A DNA stretch of 64,000 nt. Origin: Pycnococcus provasolii (Eukaryota; Chlorophyta; Pseudoscourfieldiophyceae; Pseudoscourfieldiales; Pycnococcaceae). Below the pieces are notes generated by a model, which worked only from the letters and a program-made list of their open reading frames with translations, did no database searches and was not told the DNA's origin. Positions within the stretch are counted from its first letter, which is position 1; every line of letters starts with the position of its first letter. The stretch is from contig OW568880.1 in assembly GCA_938743325.2 (NCBI GenBank), forward strand, positions 620,001 through 684,000, read 5' to 3'. The position numbers were made by a program, and so were the translations under genes. Shown here one piece after another: positions 46,415 through 56,624 of this stretch.

Positions 46415-49400
46415 TCAAGCGCGCACCGCCGCCTGCGCCTTCATCAGGATGTCCGCCTTGATTTTGGGATATTTAGGAAAGGCATGCAAGACTTTCTTGC
46501 ACGTCTCAATCGCCTCGACGTAACGCTTCGCTTTCAAGTAGTTGAATGCCAGCTTGTATCCCACCGTGGGACTCAGCTCGTGCTCAAACTTGAATGCACG
46601 CTCGTAGTGGTCTGCGGCATCTCGGTAAGCCTGTTCTCGCTCCATGATGCTTCCCATTAGCTCCCACGCTCTCGCGCAGCTCTTGTTGTACTTCAGGCAT
46701 CTGCGGCAAAGGTCCTGCGCAAGATCAAACTTGCCACCGGCAATGTGAATGTCCGCCAGCAAGAGCCAGCTGCGCTCGTACGACTCCCCCTCATCCGCGT
46801 TGTACGGCATCTTGTGAACCCGCTTGAGGTAGTTCCTTGCCTTGGCAGTATTCTTCTGAATGGTGAACGCGGTGGCGAGAGCGAGCAGCACCGGAACGCT
46901 GTCTCGCTCGTTCGACGCCATGTCAATCAGCTGCTTGACGGCTTCATCCACGTCATCCTTTACGCCAGACGCCATCAGCGTGTATGCCTTCAAAACACGA
47001 TGCCGCTGCGATCGCGGTTCTTTCACCTCGCCCAGCAGCTTATTGCACGCGTAGATGGCGTCGGACATCTCCACCGAAGGCTGGGAGCGGCTGGATGACA
47101 CGCCCTCGACGTCCTCGTCGCTCGCCCATATGGCATCCGTTCCCGGACGCAAGAACACCTCAACCATCTCGTAAACGGCAGCATTTCCCCACTCGCTGTC
47201 CTTGCGTGCATAGTTGAGAAATCGAAGCGCCTCGTGCGGATCATTCTTCAGGCGTGCGTACATGCCACGGCAAAACTTCATGCCAGGCTCATGAACAGCG
47301 CGCGGGTTCGCAGTCTCGGCGGAGCGTAGATAGCGTTCCGCCTCGTCGAGCCGGCCCGCACGGCGGAGGAGCTGCACGAGCTGGCTAAGCGCGGAGAAGT
47401 TTGCCGGATTCTTCTGCAGAAGCTGCTGAAAGTGGTAGATGGCCGTCTCGTTGTGCTCCCGCTGCGCCATGAGCTCGGCGAGGATCATGCTCGCCTCCTC
47501 GTTGTCCGGCTCCGTGCGCAGCAGGCTCACGCACATCTGCTGGCATTCGTCCGCCTTGCCATTCGCAAGATGCAGCTTCGCGAGATTCAGCGTGGCGAGC
47601 GTGTGACCAGGCAGATGGACCAGAGCCTTCTCGTAGTAATTCTGCGCGCTGGTGTGCTCACGCGTCTGCAGACATTCGTCTGCCACTTCGCAGCAGAGGT
47701 CCGCCGCCTTGCTGCGCTGCAGCGACAGCTCCGCCGCGCTGTCGCTGAGCATGCGCGATATGAGCTGTTCCTGCGCCTCAAGGGCGCGCATCTTCCACCG
47801 AAGAGCGTCGTCGCGGCTTCTACCAGACGTGACAAACATCTTTGCCATCAGCAGCAGCGCTGAAATTTTGTTCTTCAGCCCTTCGAGGTCTGTCTCCGTA
47901 CCGTCTTGCTCGAGGATGTGGTTGACAGCCTGCTGTGCACGATCGTAGCGCCGCAGGCGATGGTACAACTCCGCGAGCTCGAGCGCCATCAGATCCGCGG
48001 AGTCCTTGTCCTGCATCAGGGCGCGCTCATAGTAGTCGACAGCCTTCTGATAGTCGTGCGTCATGACGAGCGCCTTTCCCATCTTCGATGCGAGCAAGCG
48101 ATCCCTTGGATTCTGCTTGAGTGCACTCTCAAACGCTTTGACTGCACGCTCCGGCTCCTGGATCGACATCAGCGCCTCGCCCAACATGCAGAGCGTCTGC
48201 ACATCAGGGTACTTTGCCACGAGGTCCTCGTAGCACTGCGCATACGCATGTCTATCGTGCTTGTGCTTAAGGTAAATGTCCGCCATGGCCATGCGCGCCT
48301 TGAGGTAGTGCGGGCTATCCGCGGGGATATCGCGCAGCTTGCGCAGCGCGCGCGATGTGTCTCCCTTGGCCAAGGACAGATCGCAGTTGGCCACAATCAC
48401 GCGAACCTCCTGCGGCGTTCCGGAAAACTGCTCCAGCGCCTCGTGCACTAGCTTCGACGCCTCGGGAAATGCCTTGAGCTTCATGTGAGCCTCGGCAAGC
48501 AGGAGGAAGATGGATGCTCTGTCGAACGTGCCGACGACATCGCCCGCGTGACGAGCAGGATCCTTGATGGGTCGAGCAACGCCGGGGATCTTCATTGCCA
48601 TGTCAAGGCATTGCACAGCCTCCTCGTACTTCTCGTCGTGCATGAGTACGCGGGCATTCGCAATGACGAACGTCGGCGAGTCGCGCACGGCAAAGTTGTA
48701 GCTCAGCGCCTGCTCCAGCTCGACGCCAGCCTGCTTAATGCGTCCGAGGTGAAGGTAAATCTGCGAGAGAAGAATGTGCGCCTCCGTGTCGGACGGGGAG
48801 GACTGCAGTACGGCGCGGGCGGCGCTGATGGCAGCCTCGTACTGCGCGTCAAGGAAGTGGCACTTCGCCATCAGCAAGCTCGCGGAGTTCAGACCAGGTG
48901 CGACACGCGTGGTTGACTCTACGCAGTACTGGCACTTAGAGAGAACCCTCGAGCTCGCCTCGTTGGCGCCTCGCGGCTCCTGCGGCGCGAGAGCGAGATA
49001 GAGTCGCGCGACGTCGAGCATAAGATGCGGCTCGAGGACTGCGAAGAAGTCGTAACCAAACGGCTTGTTGACCAGACCGTTTATGTGTTCGCGCACCGCC
49101 TGGTCGAGGACGTCGGAGCACGCGTTAGCATCCATGTCGCGGTAGTATGCCAGAGTTGCTTTGAGCAAGGCGAGTTCGAGGCTCGCATTGATCGTTGAGC
49201 CCATGGACGACAGCATTTCCACCGAGCTCGCAGCATCGTCGTACATGCCGAGCAGTGCCTGGCACCGAATGGATCCGAGCATGGCGCCGAGGTCGAGACC
49301 GTCGAGGTTGCTTGCACGATTGAACATCTCCATCGCTCCTTTGATGTTCGAGCCCATGAGCATCTGGTTCGCGTGCTCCGTGAAGGCGGCGGCGTCATGG

Positions 49401-50419
49401 GGGAGAATCTTCTGCGCTCGCTCGCACATGGCAGTCGTCAGCTGCAAGATTGAGCTGTCGCCTGCGCAGATGCGCGCGATTGGCCTCGCGGTTTCGAGAT
49501 ATAAGGTTGCGGCCATCGGCTCGGTGCGGTCGAGAGCAGACAGCAGCTCGGAGACGTGCCTCGTCGCCTCAGCCGAGTTCGTGTCGATAGCGAGATGATA
49601 CAGTGCCTTGACGCGAAGCGCCTCGATGTTCGAGCTGTCGCGCTGCAGCAGCGCGTCGCAGTACTCGATCGCGCCGTCCCAATCCCCACAGCTGAGCAGG
49701 ACTCGGACTTGGTCCTCGAGCACCGGCTCGAACCACGGGAACCGCGCTTGGACGTCGTTGAGCACCTTAAGAGCCTGCTTGGGCAGGCGCTGCAGCTCAT
49801 AGCACTTGGCCATGCCAAGAGCCGCCTCCAGCTCGCACTTGACGGCGGCGCCACCATCCTGCACAGCGGCGAGCACCTGCTGGAACCTGCGTCTTGCATC
49901 CTCGATGTTGCTGATGTCGTTCCCGTCAATGTCGTCCTCGGGGTCCATGGCAAGTTCGCACCATCCCTGCAGCACGGTGGCTGCGGGATAGTCCTTTTGA
50001 ACGCGCAGCACCCTCTGCGCGAGCGTGTGCGCCTTTTCGTACCGTCCGGTGTGCCAGTAGAGGTACGCGGCTTGCATGAGTCCTCGTTCCGAGGCGCTCC
50101 TTTCGAGTTCGTCGAGTCTCATCTGCAGGTCGCTGACAGCGTCCTCGTCGACGACACGCGCGCCCTTGTGCGCGAGAATCATGGCGCACGTGGCGGCCAC
50201 CTCCGTTTCCAGGTGGTTAACGAGCGGCGATAGGTCTCTGAGTGCCTCGACGTGCTGTCCTTCGAGCAGCGCCGCGACGGCCCTCCATAGGTGCAGGACT
50301 GGTTCGGCGTCCGCTCCGACGTTTTTCCTGAGCACTTCCGTGCATAGCGTGGCTGCGTGCCTGTACAGCCTTGAGCGGAGGTAGTAGTTGAGCAGCGGCT
50401 GCGCGTCGAGCTGCGCCAT
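46415..50419 (-). CDS. IFT139: Intraflagellar transport protein 139 (TTC21B)
   Basis: The protein has 1334 residues from ATG 50419, close to the usual 1300-residue length. It starts LDAQPLLNYYLRSRLYRHAA, which matches the conserved IFT139 N-terminus, and is TPR repeats throughout (AAYLYWHTGRYEKAHTLAQR, SQIYLHLGRIKQAGVELEQA). It is a subunit of IFT complex A, which carries cargo back from the ciliary tip and helps import membrane proteins. Its presence shows that the organism builds cilia at some stage. Confidence 0.93.
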   Translation of the reverse strand: MAQLDAQPLLNYYLRSRLYRHAATLCTEVLRKNVGADAEPVLHLWRAVAALLEGQHVEALRDLSPLVNHLETEVAATCAMILAHKGARVVDEDAVSDLQMRLDELERSASERGLMQAAYLYWHTGRYEKAHTLAQRVLRVQKDYPAATVLQGWCELAMDPEDDIDGNDISNIEDARRRFQQVLAAVQDGGAAVKCELEAALGMAKCYELQRLPKQALKVLNDVQARFPWFEPVLEDQVRVLLSCGDWDGAIEYCDALLQRDSSNIEALRVKALYHLAIDTNSAEATRHVSELLSALDRTEPMAATLYLETARPIARICAGDSSILQLTTAMCERAQKILPHDAAAFTEHANQMLMGSNIKGAMEMFNRASNLDGLDLGAMLGSIRCQALLGMYDDAASSVEMLSSMGSTINASLELALLKATLAYYRDMDANACSDVLDQAVREHINGLVNKPFGYDFFAVLEPHLMLDVARLYLALAPQEPRGANEASSRVLSKCQYCVESTTRVAPGLNSASLLMAKCHFLDAQYEAAISAARAVLQSSPSDTEAHILLSQIYLHLGRIKQAGVELEQALSYNFAVRDSPTFVIANARVLMHDEKYEEAVQCLDMAMKIPGVARPIKDPARHAGDVVGTFDRASIFLLLAEAHMKLKAFPEASKLVHEALEQFSGTPQEVRVIVANCDLSLAKGDTSRALRKLRDIPADSPHYLKARMAMADIYLKHKHDRHAYAQCYEDLVAKYPDVQTLCMLGEALMSIQEPERAVKAFESALKQNPRDRLLASKMGKALVMTHDYQKAVDYYERALMQDKDSADLMALELAELYHRLRRYDRAQQAVNHILEQDGTETDLEGLKNKISALLLMAKMFVTSGRSRDDALRWKMRALEAQEQLISRMLSDSAAELSLQRSKAADLCCEVADECLQTREHTSAQNYYEKALVHLPGHTLATLNLAKLHLANGKADECQQMCVSLLRTEPDNEEASMILAELMAQREHNETAIYHFQQLLQKNPANFSALSQLVQLLRRAGRLDEAERYLRSAETANPRAVHEPGMKFCRGMYARLKNDPHEALRFLNYARKDSEWGNAAVYEMVEVFLRPGTDAIWASDEDVEGVSSSRSQPSVEMSDAIYACNKLLGEVKEPRSQRHRVLKAYTLMASGVKDDVDEAVKQLIDMASNERDSVPVLLALATAFTIQKNTAKARNYLKRVHKMPYNADEGESYERSWLLLADIHIAGGKFDLAQDLCRRCLKYNKSCARAWELMGSIMEREQAYRDAADHYERAFKFEHELSPTVGYKLAFNYLKAKRYVEAIETCKKVLHAFPKYPKIKADILMKAQAAVRA

Positions 50420-51299
50420 GAGCCTGCTGCGTGCCGAGGGTGAGACGAGACGTGTGCACGTGCACGTGCGCCGGACTGCCGGAGGGTTAAGGGGGGGAAA
50501 TACGAAAGAGGGAGGGACCGACCCTATTTCCTAACCCGCGGCCTGGCCTGCCCCAAGCAAGGTGTTCTCTTCCTCCTCATCAGCAAGTCTCAGCATGACA
50601 GCATGCAGAGAACAAACAAGGGGGGTCCCGAATCCTTCCAAGTTCCAAGGCTTCGGCTGTCCGGACAAAGCAAAAGCAAAAGCAAGAACCACCCCCGGAG
50701 TCCGGACCGGGTCACCTCCCCGTTCTCGTCGGGACCCGTCTGCCCGTCCCTTGCCACACTCGCCTCTCCAAACCTCCTCTCCAACGGCATTAATTCTCCG
50801 TTTATGACTCGCACCTCCCTCCATTGGCCCTCATCAGACCTTTGGCCCAGAAGACTTTTCCTCTTGGGGGAACAACTCTTAGACAACAACTCTTGGGTTC
50901 ATTACAGTAGTTCGGGTTTAAGTTTACCGTGGGTTCCAACCCACGGTTTCAATTGCCTAGTTCTTACCTTTCTTGCCAGGTTTTCTTGCCTGGTATTTTC
51001 TATTTTTCTTTCCCTCAGGCACCCCGACCAACCTCCCACTACCTTTAGCGGAGTAGCGGGTGCAAGGCAACCCCAGGGCCAGGGGCCGGGGTGTGGCCTC
51101 CCCCTCCGGGCGGGCGCCTCGGCCGGGTTCCCACTCCGGGGTCCCCCGTGTTTTCTCCGATTATTCTCCCGATCCTCCTCTTCTCGCAAGATTCGCGCAC
51201 ACCTGCACGCTCCCTCACCTAGCTTGCGTGTTATTAGCTTGCGTGTTGTTTTAGCTTGCGTGTTATTTTAGCTTGCGTGTTATTGTTAGTAGCCTTGCG
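50420..51299. other. Intergenic region between divergent IFT139 and GT29 genes
   Basis: A TACAGTAG motif lies near 50905. A short tandem repeat of TAGCTTGCGTGTTATT lies at 51220-51285. Open frames (50531-51271) overlap on both strands without conserved features. Confidence 0.55.
51220..51299. repeat. Tandem TAGCTTGCGTGTTATT repeat abutting a start codon
   Basis: Copies start at 51220, 51235, 51252 and 51269, with a decayed TAGCCTTGCG at 51290 that runs directly into the ATG at 51300. It probably lies in the 5' leader or core promoter of the GT29-like gene. Confidence 0.8.
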
Positions 51300-53351
51300 A
51301 TGAAGCGGGACGCCACGAGCACCAGCCCTGCGGGTGTCCTCGCGCGCTACCAGCTCGCTTTGCTGGCTTTGTTGTCAGCCTCAGTGCTTGCTTCCGTGTG
51401 GTCAAGACGCGAGAAAGTGAACCTCCTTAACAAGTCCGCCGTGTTCAACGCGGAAGTCGCGTCGATGAAGTCGGAAACTGCACTGCGATCTTCAAGCTTA
51501 GAAACCTCGTCAACGGAACTTAAGACGCTTTTGAACAGAATATCCGTCATGAAGGAGGGAACCGCGCGACGCGCTCAGGACAGAAAAAGACGCATCGACT
51601 CCGACTGCGACGTGCCGCGCATATTCGCATCCATCGACCACGACGTCGATGTGGCGAAAACACAGGCGCTCGACGAAGCGAGGCCGAAGCAGGAGAACGT
51701 CAAGCGGCGAGCGATGACGAAGCTCAGGGCGGCGGAGTACAAACGAACGCACGCCGCGCGATCCATAACGCTGCTTGAACACACGAACAGCCTGCTGCGC
51801 ACTATAATCAGCGAGAAGCGCTCGGAGGTGCTCGTCGGACAGGCTCTGCGCGACAACGACGCAGCGTACGTCAGGGCGTACTTAGGCCGACTCGCACACG
51901 CGCCAGACTCGTACGGAGGAAGCTTCCTCTACAACGCAGAGGACAGCGCGGACGTGGGCATGCCGCTGTTCCTCCCAAAAATTGGAGGTGTGTACGAGAA
52001 GATCGCCGTGGTGACAGACGACCTGCTTCGCCTCATCCCAAAGTTGGACCCGTTTCTGAAGCCGTCGCGCGTGCTATACAAGACTTGCGCGGTGGTGGGA
52101 AACTCAGGGCTTAGTCTCTTCTACAAGCAGGGTGCGGAGATCGACGCGCACGAGGCGGTGATCCGCTTCAACGCCGGCCCGACCAAAGGATTCGAGGACT
52201 TTGTTGGACGGCGTACGACGGTCCGCTTCGTCAACCGCCTCCACTTTGGCTTCCAGGAGAGTCCCAAGGAGATTGTGCTGCAGCAGGTCACGACGCCGGA
52301 GTCGTTCGACAAGTTTCTGGAGCTTAAGCGAGAGCTTCCGTCAAGCCGCGTGTTCATGGTCAGCCCCGACTTCCACGCACACGTCGTCTCCGAGCTTAAG
52401 AAGCCGCCAACAAACGGCTTCTACGGCGCACTCTTCGCGCTGCAGAGATGCAAGAACGTGACATTGTACGGATTCTTCCGTGCGGAGGAAAAGCATGTGC
52501 CGTATCACTACTTTGATACCGATGAGCCGGTGGAGAACCAGCGATCGCGCGACATCCTCGAGACGCCGCTTCTGATGGAGCTTGTGCGGCACTCGGGAGG
52601 ACGCATGCGCGTGGCGGAGCCATGCCTGATGCCCGAAGACTTTGGGTCTCTTGAGAACGGACTTATCATGAGCGACATTGAACGTATCCTCGGCATGAAG
52701 AACGCGACGCGGTCATCCGTTGTTGACGACGAGGACGAAAACGAGGGCGAGCGCATGGAAAACCTTCCCTGGTCTGAGCAGGAAGTTCTGTACGCGAAGT
52801 CGAGGTTCTGCCGCACGTGCCCATCTGGCAGTTACTGTTCTATTGGAAGCTCGTTTCCGCGCTCTCTGCCGTCGATGTGCCGTGACGCGGGAAGCTACCA
52901 TGAATTTTTTCCGTGCACCGAGAAAGCTGCACGAACGTCGACGACGACGACGACGACCACCACCACTACCACCACCACTACCACCGCTACTGAGGCGGAG
53001 GACGAGGAGGAGACTGCGGGAGCAGATAGTGAGGTGGAAGAGGATAAGGAAAAAGAGGAGAATGAGGAGAACCAGGAGGAGGAGGAGGATCATGCGGAGG
53101 CAGCGGAGGAGGAGGAGAAGGAAAAAGAGGAGGAGGAGGAGGAAGAAGAGGAGGAGGAGGAGGAGAAAAAGGATACTGACGAGGAGGATCCTGTTGAGGA
53201 GACCGCCGCCGAGGATTCTAAGGACACCGACGCCGATTCGGACGAAGCGGACACCGACGCCGATTCGGACGAAGCGGACACCGACGCCGATTCGGACGAA
53301 GCGGACACCGACGCCGATTCGGACGAAGCGGAAGACACGCCCGACAGATGA
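51300..53351 (+). CDS. GT29 sialyltransferase-like type II membrane protein
   Basis: The protein has 683 residues from ATG 51300. A signal anchor at about 16-34 (YQLALLALLSASVLASVW) gives Golgi type II topology, then a coiled-coil stem. Sialylmotif L runs from about C263 (CAVVGNSGLSLF, DAHEAVIRFNAGPTKGFEDF, RTTVRFVN). Motif S is PPTNGFYGALFALQRCKNVT at about 369-388. A VS-like HYFDTDE follows near H403, with the His-Glu spacing one longer than the usual HxxxxE. After a Cys-rich patch the tail becomes poly-Thr, poly-Glu and four DTDADSDEA repeats. GT29 enzymes transfer CMP-sialic acid or Kdo-type sugars; the donor here is unknown. Confidence 0.82.
   Translation: MKRDATSTSPAGVLARYQLALLALLSASVLASVWSRREKVNLLNKSAVFNAEVASMKSETALRSSSLETSSTELKTLLNRISVMKEGTARRAQDRKRRIDSDCDVPRIFASIDHDVDVAKTQALDEARPKQENVKRRAMTKLRAAEYKRTHAARSITLLEHTNSLLRTIISEKRSEVLVGQALRDNDAAYVRAYLGRLAHAPDSYGGSFLYNAEDSADVGMPLFLPKIGGVYEKIAVVTDDLLRLIPKLDPFLKPSRVLYKTCAVVGNSGLSLFYKQGAEIDAHEAVIRFNAGPTKGFEDFVGRRTTVRFVNRLHFGFQESPKEIVLQQVTTPESFDKFLELKRELPSSRVFMVSPDFHAHVVSELKKPPTNGFYGALFALQRCKNVTLYGFFRAEEKHVPYHYFDTDEPVENQRSRDILETPLLMELVRHSGGRMRVAEPCLMPEDFGSLENGLIMSDIERILGMKNATRSSVVDDEDENEGERMENLPWSEQEVLYAKSRFCRTCPSGSYCSIGSSFPRSLPSMCRDAGSYHEFFPCTEKAARTSTTTTTTTTTTTTTTTATEAEDEEETAGADSEVEEDKEKEENEENQEEEEDHAEAAEEEEKEKEEEEEEEEEEEEEKKDTDEEDPVEETAAEDSKDTDADSDEADTDADSDEADTDADSDEADTDADSDEAEDTPDR
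53223..53330. repeat. In-gene 27-bp tandem repeat, four copies
   Basis: Four near-perfect 27-bp units encode DTDADSDEA at the C-terminus of the GT29-like protein. Confidence 0.9.
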
Positions 53352-53399
53352 CTTAATATACCACCACCATATATATTTTTAACAACGATTCACGATACA

Positions 53400-54389
53400 T
53401 TACTTATTAATTAACATGTTCTTATGCAGCCAATTGCACGCTTCGCGCATGACTTCGGCGCCACCACAATACGTCGTCGTCCATCGAATGACCTCAGCCG
53501 CCGACTCCGAGGCACCCACCTCTGCATTTTGGAGATTGACTGGCAATGGCTTGGCAGAAGTTCCGAACGTGTACGCACCATCAGCTCGCCCAGCGCCCAG
53601 CGCGGCAGAATCGGCAGACACGAGCAGTCCCAAGTTGCGAAGCGCAATGCGGTGTGCCATACGCAGTGCCGTAGGCCACTCGGACGTAAGGCGCGTATCC
53701 ACGGCGCCAGGGTCATGGCACACATGCACCGCGCCATCGTCGCGCGCACGGAGAGCAAGCGCACACATCAGCGCGCGCCTCTTGGAGTCTGCGTACCTCC
53801 TCGCCGCGCACGTGTATGTGACGCCCTGCTTCTGTACCTCCGCGGCGCGGTGCGTGAACGACGTGATCCACAGAACGCGTTGTGCACGCACGAGCGCCGT
53901 CAGCAGCAGAGGACCAAGCTCATTGACGCGGCGCACGTAGATATCCGCCTCGTCACCTGCCTCTGTGCAGAATGACGCCGCGTTGTTGACGAGCGAAGTC
54001 ACGCGGTAATCTCGCGTGACGGCGCATGCAAAAGAAATGATACCTTCAATCTTTGCGAGGTCGAGCAAGTATGGCTTCACCTGAACATGCTTTGGCACAG
54101 TTTTCCGCATATGGGCCACCGCCTGAAGGGCGTCAGTCTCGTTGGGCGCCGTAACGATCACGACATCCGCGGTGAAGGCAAGACGCGACGCGATGGCGAA
54201 TCCGAGCCCGCCGACTGACGCTCCCGTGACCACGACGCACTTGCCGTGCCGCTGGCGTCTTTGCTCGTCGTCGTCAGCGCATGCTACACGTTTGGCGAGG
54301 TAGGCGCGCACGTGCGAGACGACGAGGTGTATTGTCCACGCGAGGAAGGCGAGCAGCGAACGTGGGCGCCACAGCGAAAGCCTTCGCAT
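53400..54389 (-). CDS. Short-chain dehydrogenase/reductase, membrane-anchored
   Basis: The protein has 329 residues from ATG 54389. A hydrophobic N-terminal segment (LLAFLAWTIHLVVSHV) suggests ER or lipid-droplet anchoring. The Rossmann fold has GKCVVVTGASVGGLGFAIA (TGxxxGxG), NNAAS in place of NNAG, WITSFTH and the catalytic YADSK. HDPGAVDTRL follows. The layout recalls retinol dehydrogenase/WW-oxidoreductase-like SDRs. The substrate is unknown. It ends only 48 bp from the GT29 gene, convergent. Confidence 0.85.
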   Translation of the reverse strand: MRRLSLWRPRSLLAFLAWTIHLVVSHVRAYLAKRVACADDDEQRRQRHGKCVVVTGASVGGLGFAIASRLAFTADVVIVTAPNETDALQAVAHMRKTVPKHVQVKPYLLDLAKIEGIISFACAVTRDYRVTSLVNNAASFCTEAGDEADIYVRRVNELGPLLLTALVRAQRVLWITSFTHRAAEVQKQGVTYTCAARRYADSKRRALMCALALRARDDGAVHVCHDPGAVDTRLTSEWPTALRMAHRIALRNLGLLVSADSAALGAGRADGAYTFGTSAKPLPVNLQNAEVGASESAAEVIRWTTTYCGGAEVMREACNWLHKNMLINK

Positions 54390-54508
54390 GCATGTGGGGG
54401 ACCCTCTGTGCCCCGGGGTGTTGTGCCCAGTTCCACCAACCGCTCCGATCCGGGTTTGAAAAAAACGAGTTCGGGGACCTAGTTCGGGGTTTCAGAACAG
54501 GGAATATT

Positions 54509-55255
54509 TCACAACGGCTCGCCGACTTGCGCGCTGAGCGTCTCGAGCTCCTTGAGCATGTCGAGCGGATTCGCGCGGCCGCTCGTGCTCTCGTCGAAGC
54601 GGTCGAGGCGTTTGCGTGTCTCCGTGACACGACTGCGGAGCGAGTCGTTGTCGCGCTTGAGCTTCGCCTGGGCAGACGCCGCTTGCTCAAGCACGCCGCG
54701 CGCCTCCGTGCAGGTGTGGTCCTCTCCGCCACCAGCCTCGTTGTCGTCAAGAATAGCGCGCAGGCGCTGCGCCTCGGCGTCGATCATCGCTTCGAGTTGC
54801 TCGATTTTGGCCTCGCTGTCACCGTTCGCGCGCTCGTTCTCCTCCTGCACCTCCGCTAGTGCGCTTCCGTCTTCCCACGCCTGTTTTCTCCGCTCGAGGT
54901 GCTCCGCCTCGTTCTCCAAGTCAATGCGTTGCCTGAGTTGACTTAAGATGTCGGGTTCCTTATTATTATTATTATTATTTTCTCCTTGCAAGTTTCTGCC
55001 ACCGTCGTATTCTTCGTCTGATGAGTGGTAGGGCGACGGCGAAGCTTGGAGTTCGCCCCCCTCGTCGTCGTCGTCGTCGTCTTCGTCGTCCCTGGCCGCC
55101 TGTAAGATTCGGTCTGTGAGCGGCGTGCGCGCGTGCGCGCCGTTGTTGTTTGTTGTTTTGCGCGCCGAGCGTTGCGAGAGCTGCGACGCGAGCCCATGTT
55201 TTGACCTGGCCGCGTCGTGCTTGGCGACCAGCAGCGGCAAGGAGGTTGCGGGCAT
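54509..55255 (-). CDS. Coiled-coil protein, unknown
   Basis: The protein has 248 residues from ATG 55255 (MPATSLPLLVAKHD). Poly-Asp (about 60-66) and poly-Asn (about 92-98) linkers precede a long heptad-type coiled coil (DILSQLRQRIDLENEAEHLE, EAKIEQLEAMIDAEAQRLRA). No family is recognised. It lies 119 bp upstream of the SDR gene on the same strand. Confidence 0.65.
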   Translation of the reverse strand: MPATSLPLLVAKHDAARSKHGLASQLSQRSARKTTNNNGAHARTPLTDRILQAARDDEDDDDDDEGGELQASPSPYHSSDEEYDGGRNLQGENNNNNNKEPDILSQLRQRIDLENEAEHLERRKQAWEDGSALAEVQEENERANGDSEAKIEQLEAMIDAEAQRLRAILDDNEAGGGEDHTCTEARGVLEQAASAQAKLKRDNDSLRSRVTETRKRLDRFDESTSGRANPLDMLKELETLSAQVGEPL

Positions 55256-55818
55256 AATAAGGTAGCAAGAAGCCAAGAAGTACGACTATAAGTGAATAAT
55301 CAATAATGTGCCGCTCCCAATGGAGACCAAGACCCAACGGAAAGGAAGGGCAGGAAGGGAGCAAGGGAGCAAAGTTCTCCGGACTCCTCCTCCTTCTGAG
55401 TTTCTGACCTGGTCAAGGGCCAAACAAGATGGTCAACAAGATGACCAGAGTCCAGAGGAAGGGAAGGGAAGGGACGGGCGAGGACGAAACGAAACCCATG
55501 CGCAGGAATGTGACCCATGCAGCCATGCGTAAGTGCTTTTGTCGAGGAGGAGGAGGAGAATTCAGAAGAATTCAGAAGGAGAGGGAGAAGAGGGGCCTAC
55601 TTTTCAGGAAGAGATGGACAACTGCACCCCGGGGGCCTCCCGTTTCCCTTCCCCTTTACATGGGGTACGTAGGTTGGGGATCCGCCATCGCATGGGAAAA
55701 TGCCCTCCCCCTCCCCCTTTGTATTTGTATTTTTTGAACCCCCTCCCCTCTCCGGTCACGTCGTTGTCGTTCCCGCCCCCCCTCTCCTCTCCTCGTTGTG
55801 TGCGTGCGTGTCTTCGGC
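55256..55818. other. Divergent intergenic region before PSF1
   Basis: This 563-bp gap is rich in GGAAGG-type purine runs on the left and pyrimidine runs on the right. I see no gene or clear motif. Confidence 0.5.
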
Positions 55819-56484
55819 ATGGCTGCGGACGTGCGCGCGTTCGCTCGCACAGCCACAGAGCTCTACCGCGACGTCGCGCTCGCGGAGAAACACCACCTGC
55901 CGCCGCACGACCACGACCGCCTGAAGCGAGCCATCGAGGAAGTCAAGTACCACAGCGAAGAGGCGCAGAACCTGCTGAAAGCGCAGGAGCAGGAGCAGGA
56001 TGACGCGAACGGAGAACTCGGCTCGCAGGACTGGACGTCGAACCCCGCCTCGGCAGCCGCGGTGCTCGTGCACTACGAAAGCATACTGCGCAACAAAAGG
56101 CTCATGCTCGCGTACGTGCACGAAAGGTGTCAGAAGATTAAAGCGTTCCGGTGGAGACTGGGGAACGCCGTGCCGAAGGAAATTGTCGACCGCATGGCGC
56201 CGGAGGAGGTGCACTTCGCGACGCAGTACAACCGAATACTCAGCGAGTACATGACCGGGGCGGGCGTTGACGACAGACTCGGCAACATCGACCTCACGCT
56301 CGACGCAACGCTGCCTCCCAAGGAACCGTATGTGAAGGTTCTCGTGAAGCGAGACATTGGAGAGTTCGTCACAGAGGAGGGAAAGACGGTGCACCTCATA
56401 CCAGGTTCCATGCACCTTCTGCGCCGATGCGACGCCGAGCCGCTTATTGTGCAAGGCGTGCTCGAACACGAAGGGTACGCTTGA
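55819..56484 (+). CDS. PSF1: GINS complex subunit PSF1
   Basis: The protein has 221 residues from ATG 55819. It opens AADVRAFARTATELYRDVAL, then ILRNKRLMLAYVHERCQKIK, and ends in the small beta domain with VLVKRDIGEFVTEEGKTVHL and EPLIVQGVLEHE. Length and layout fit PSF1, one of four GINS subunits that join CDC45 and MCM2-7 in the replicative helicase. A CA-repeat follows its 3' end. Confidence 0.88.
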   Translation: MAADVRAFARTATELYRDVALAEKHHLPPHDHDRLKRAIEEVKYHSEEAQNLLKAQEQEQDDANGELGSQDWTSNPASAAAVLVHYESILRNKRLMLAYVHERCQKIKAFRWRLGNAVPKEIVDRMAPEEVHFATQYNRILSEYMTGAGVDDRLGNIDLTLDATLPPKEPYVKVLVKRDIGEFVTEEGKTVHLIPGSMHLLRRCDAEPLIVQGVLEHEGYA

Positions 56485-56544
56485 GTAGTGGTTGTTGTTG
56501 TAAAATTTGACTGATAGACTTCGTACAACATTACAATAATAGTG

Positions 56545-56588
<44 letters not shown>

Positions 56589-56604
56589 TACACATACACA
56601 GACC
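56545..56604. repeat. CA microsatellite
   Basis: About 60 bp of CA dinucleotides, with two CAAACA and CATACA interruptions, fill the gap between PSF1 and the TPR gene. Confidence 0.95.
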
Positions 56605-56624
56605 TGTGCTTAGGACTGCACACC

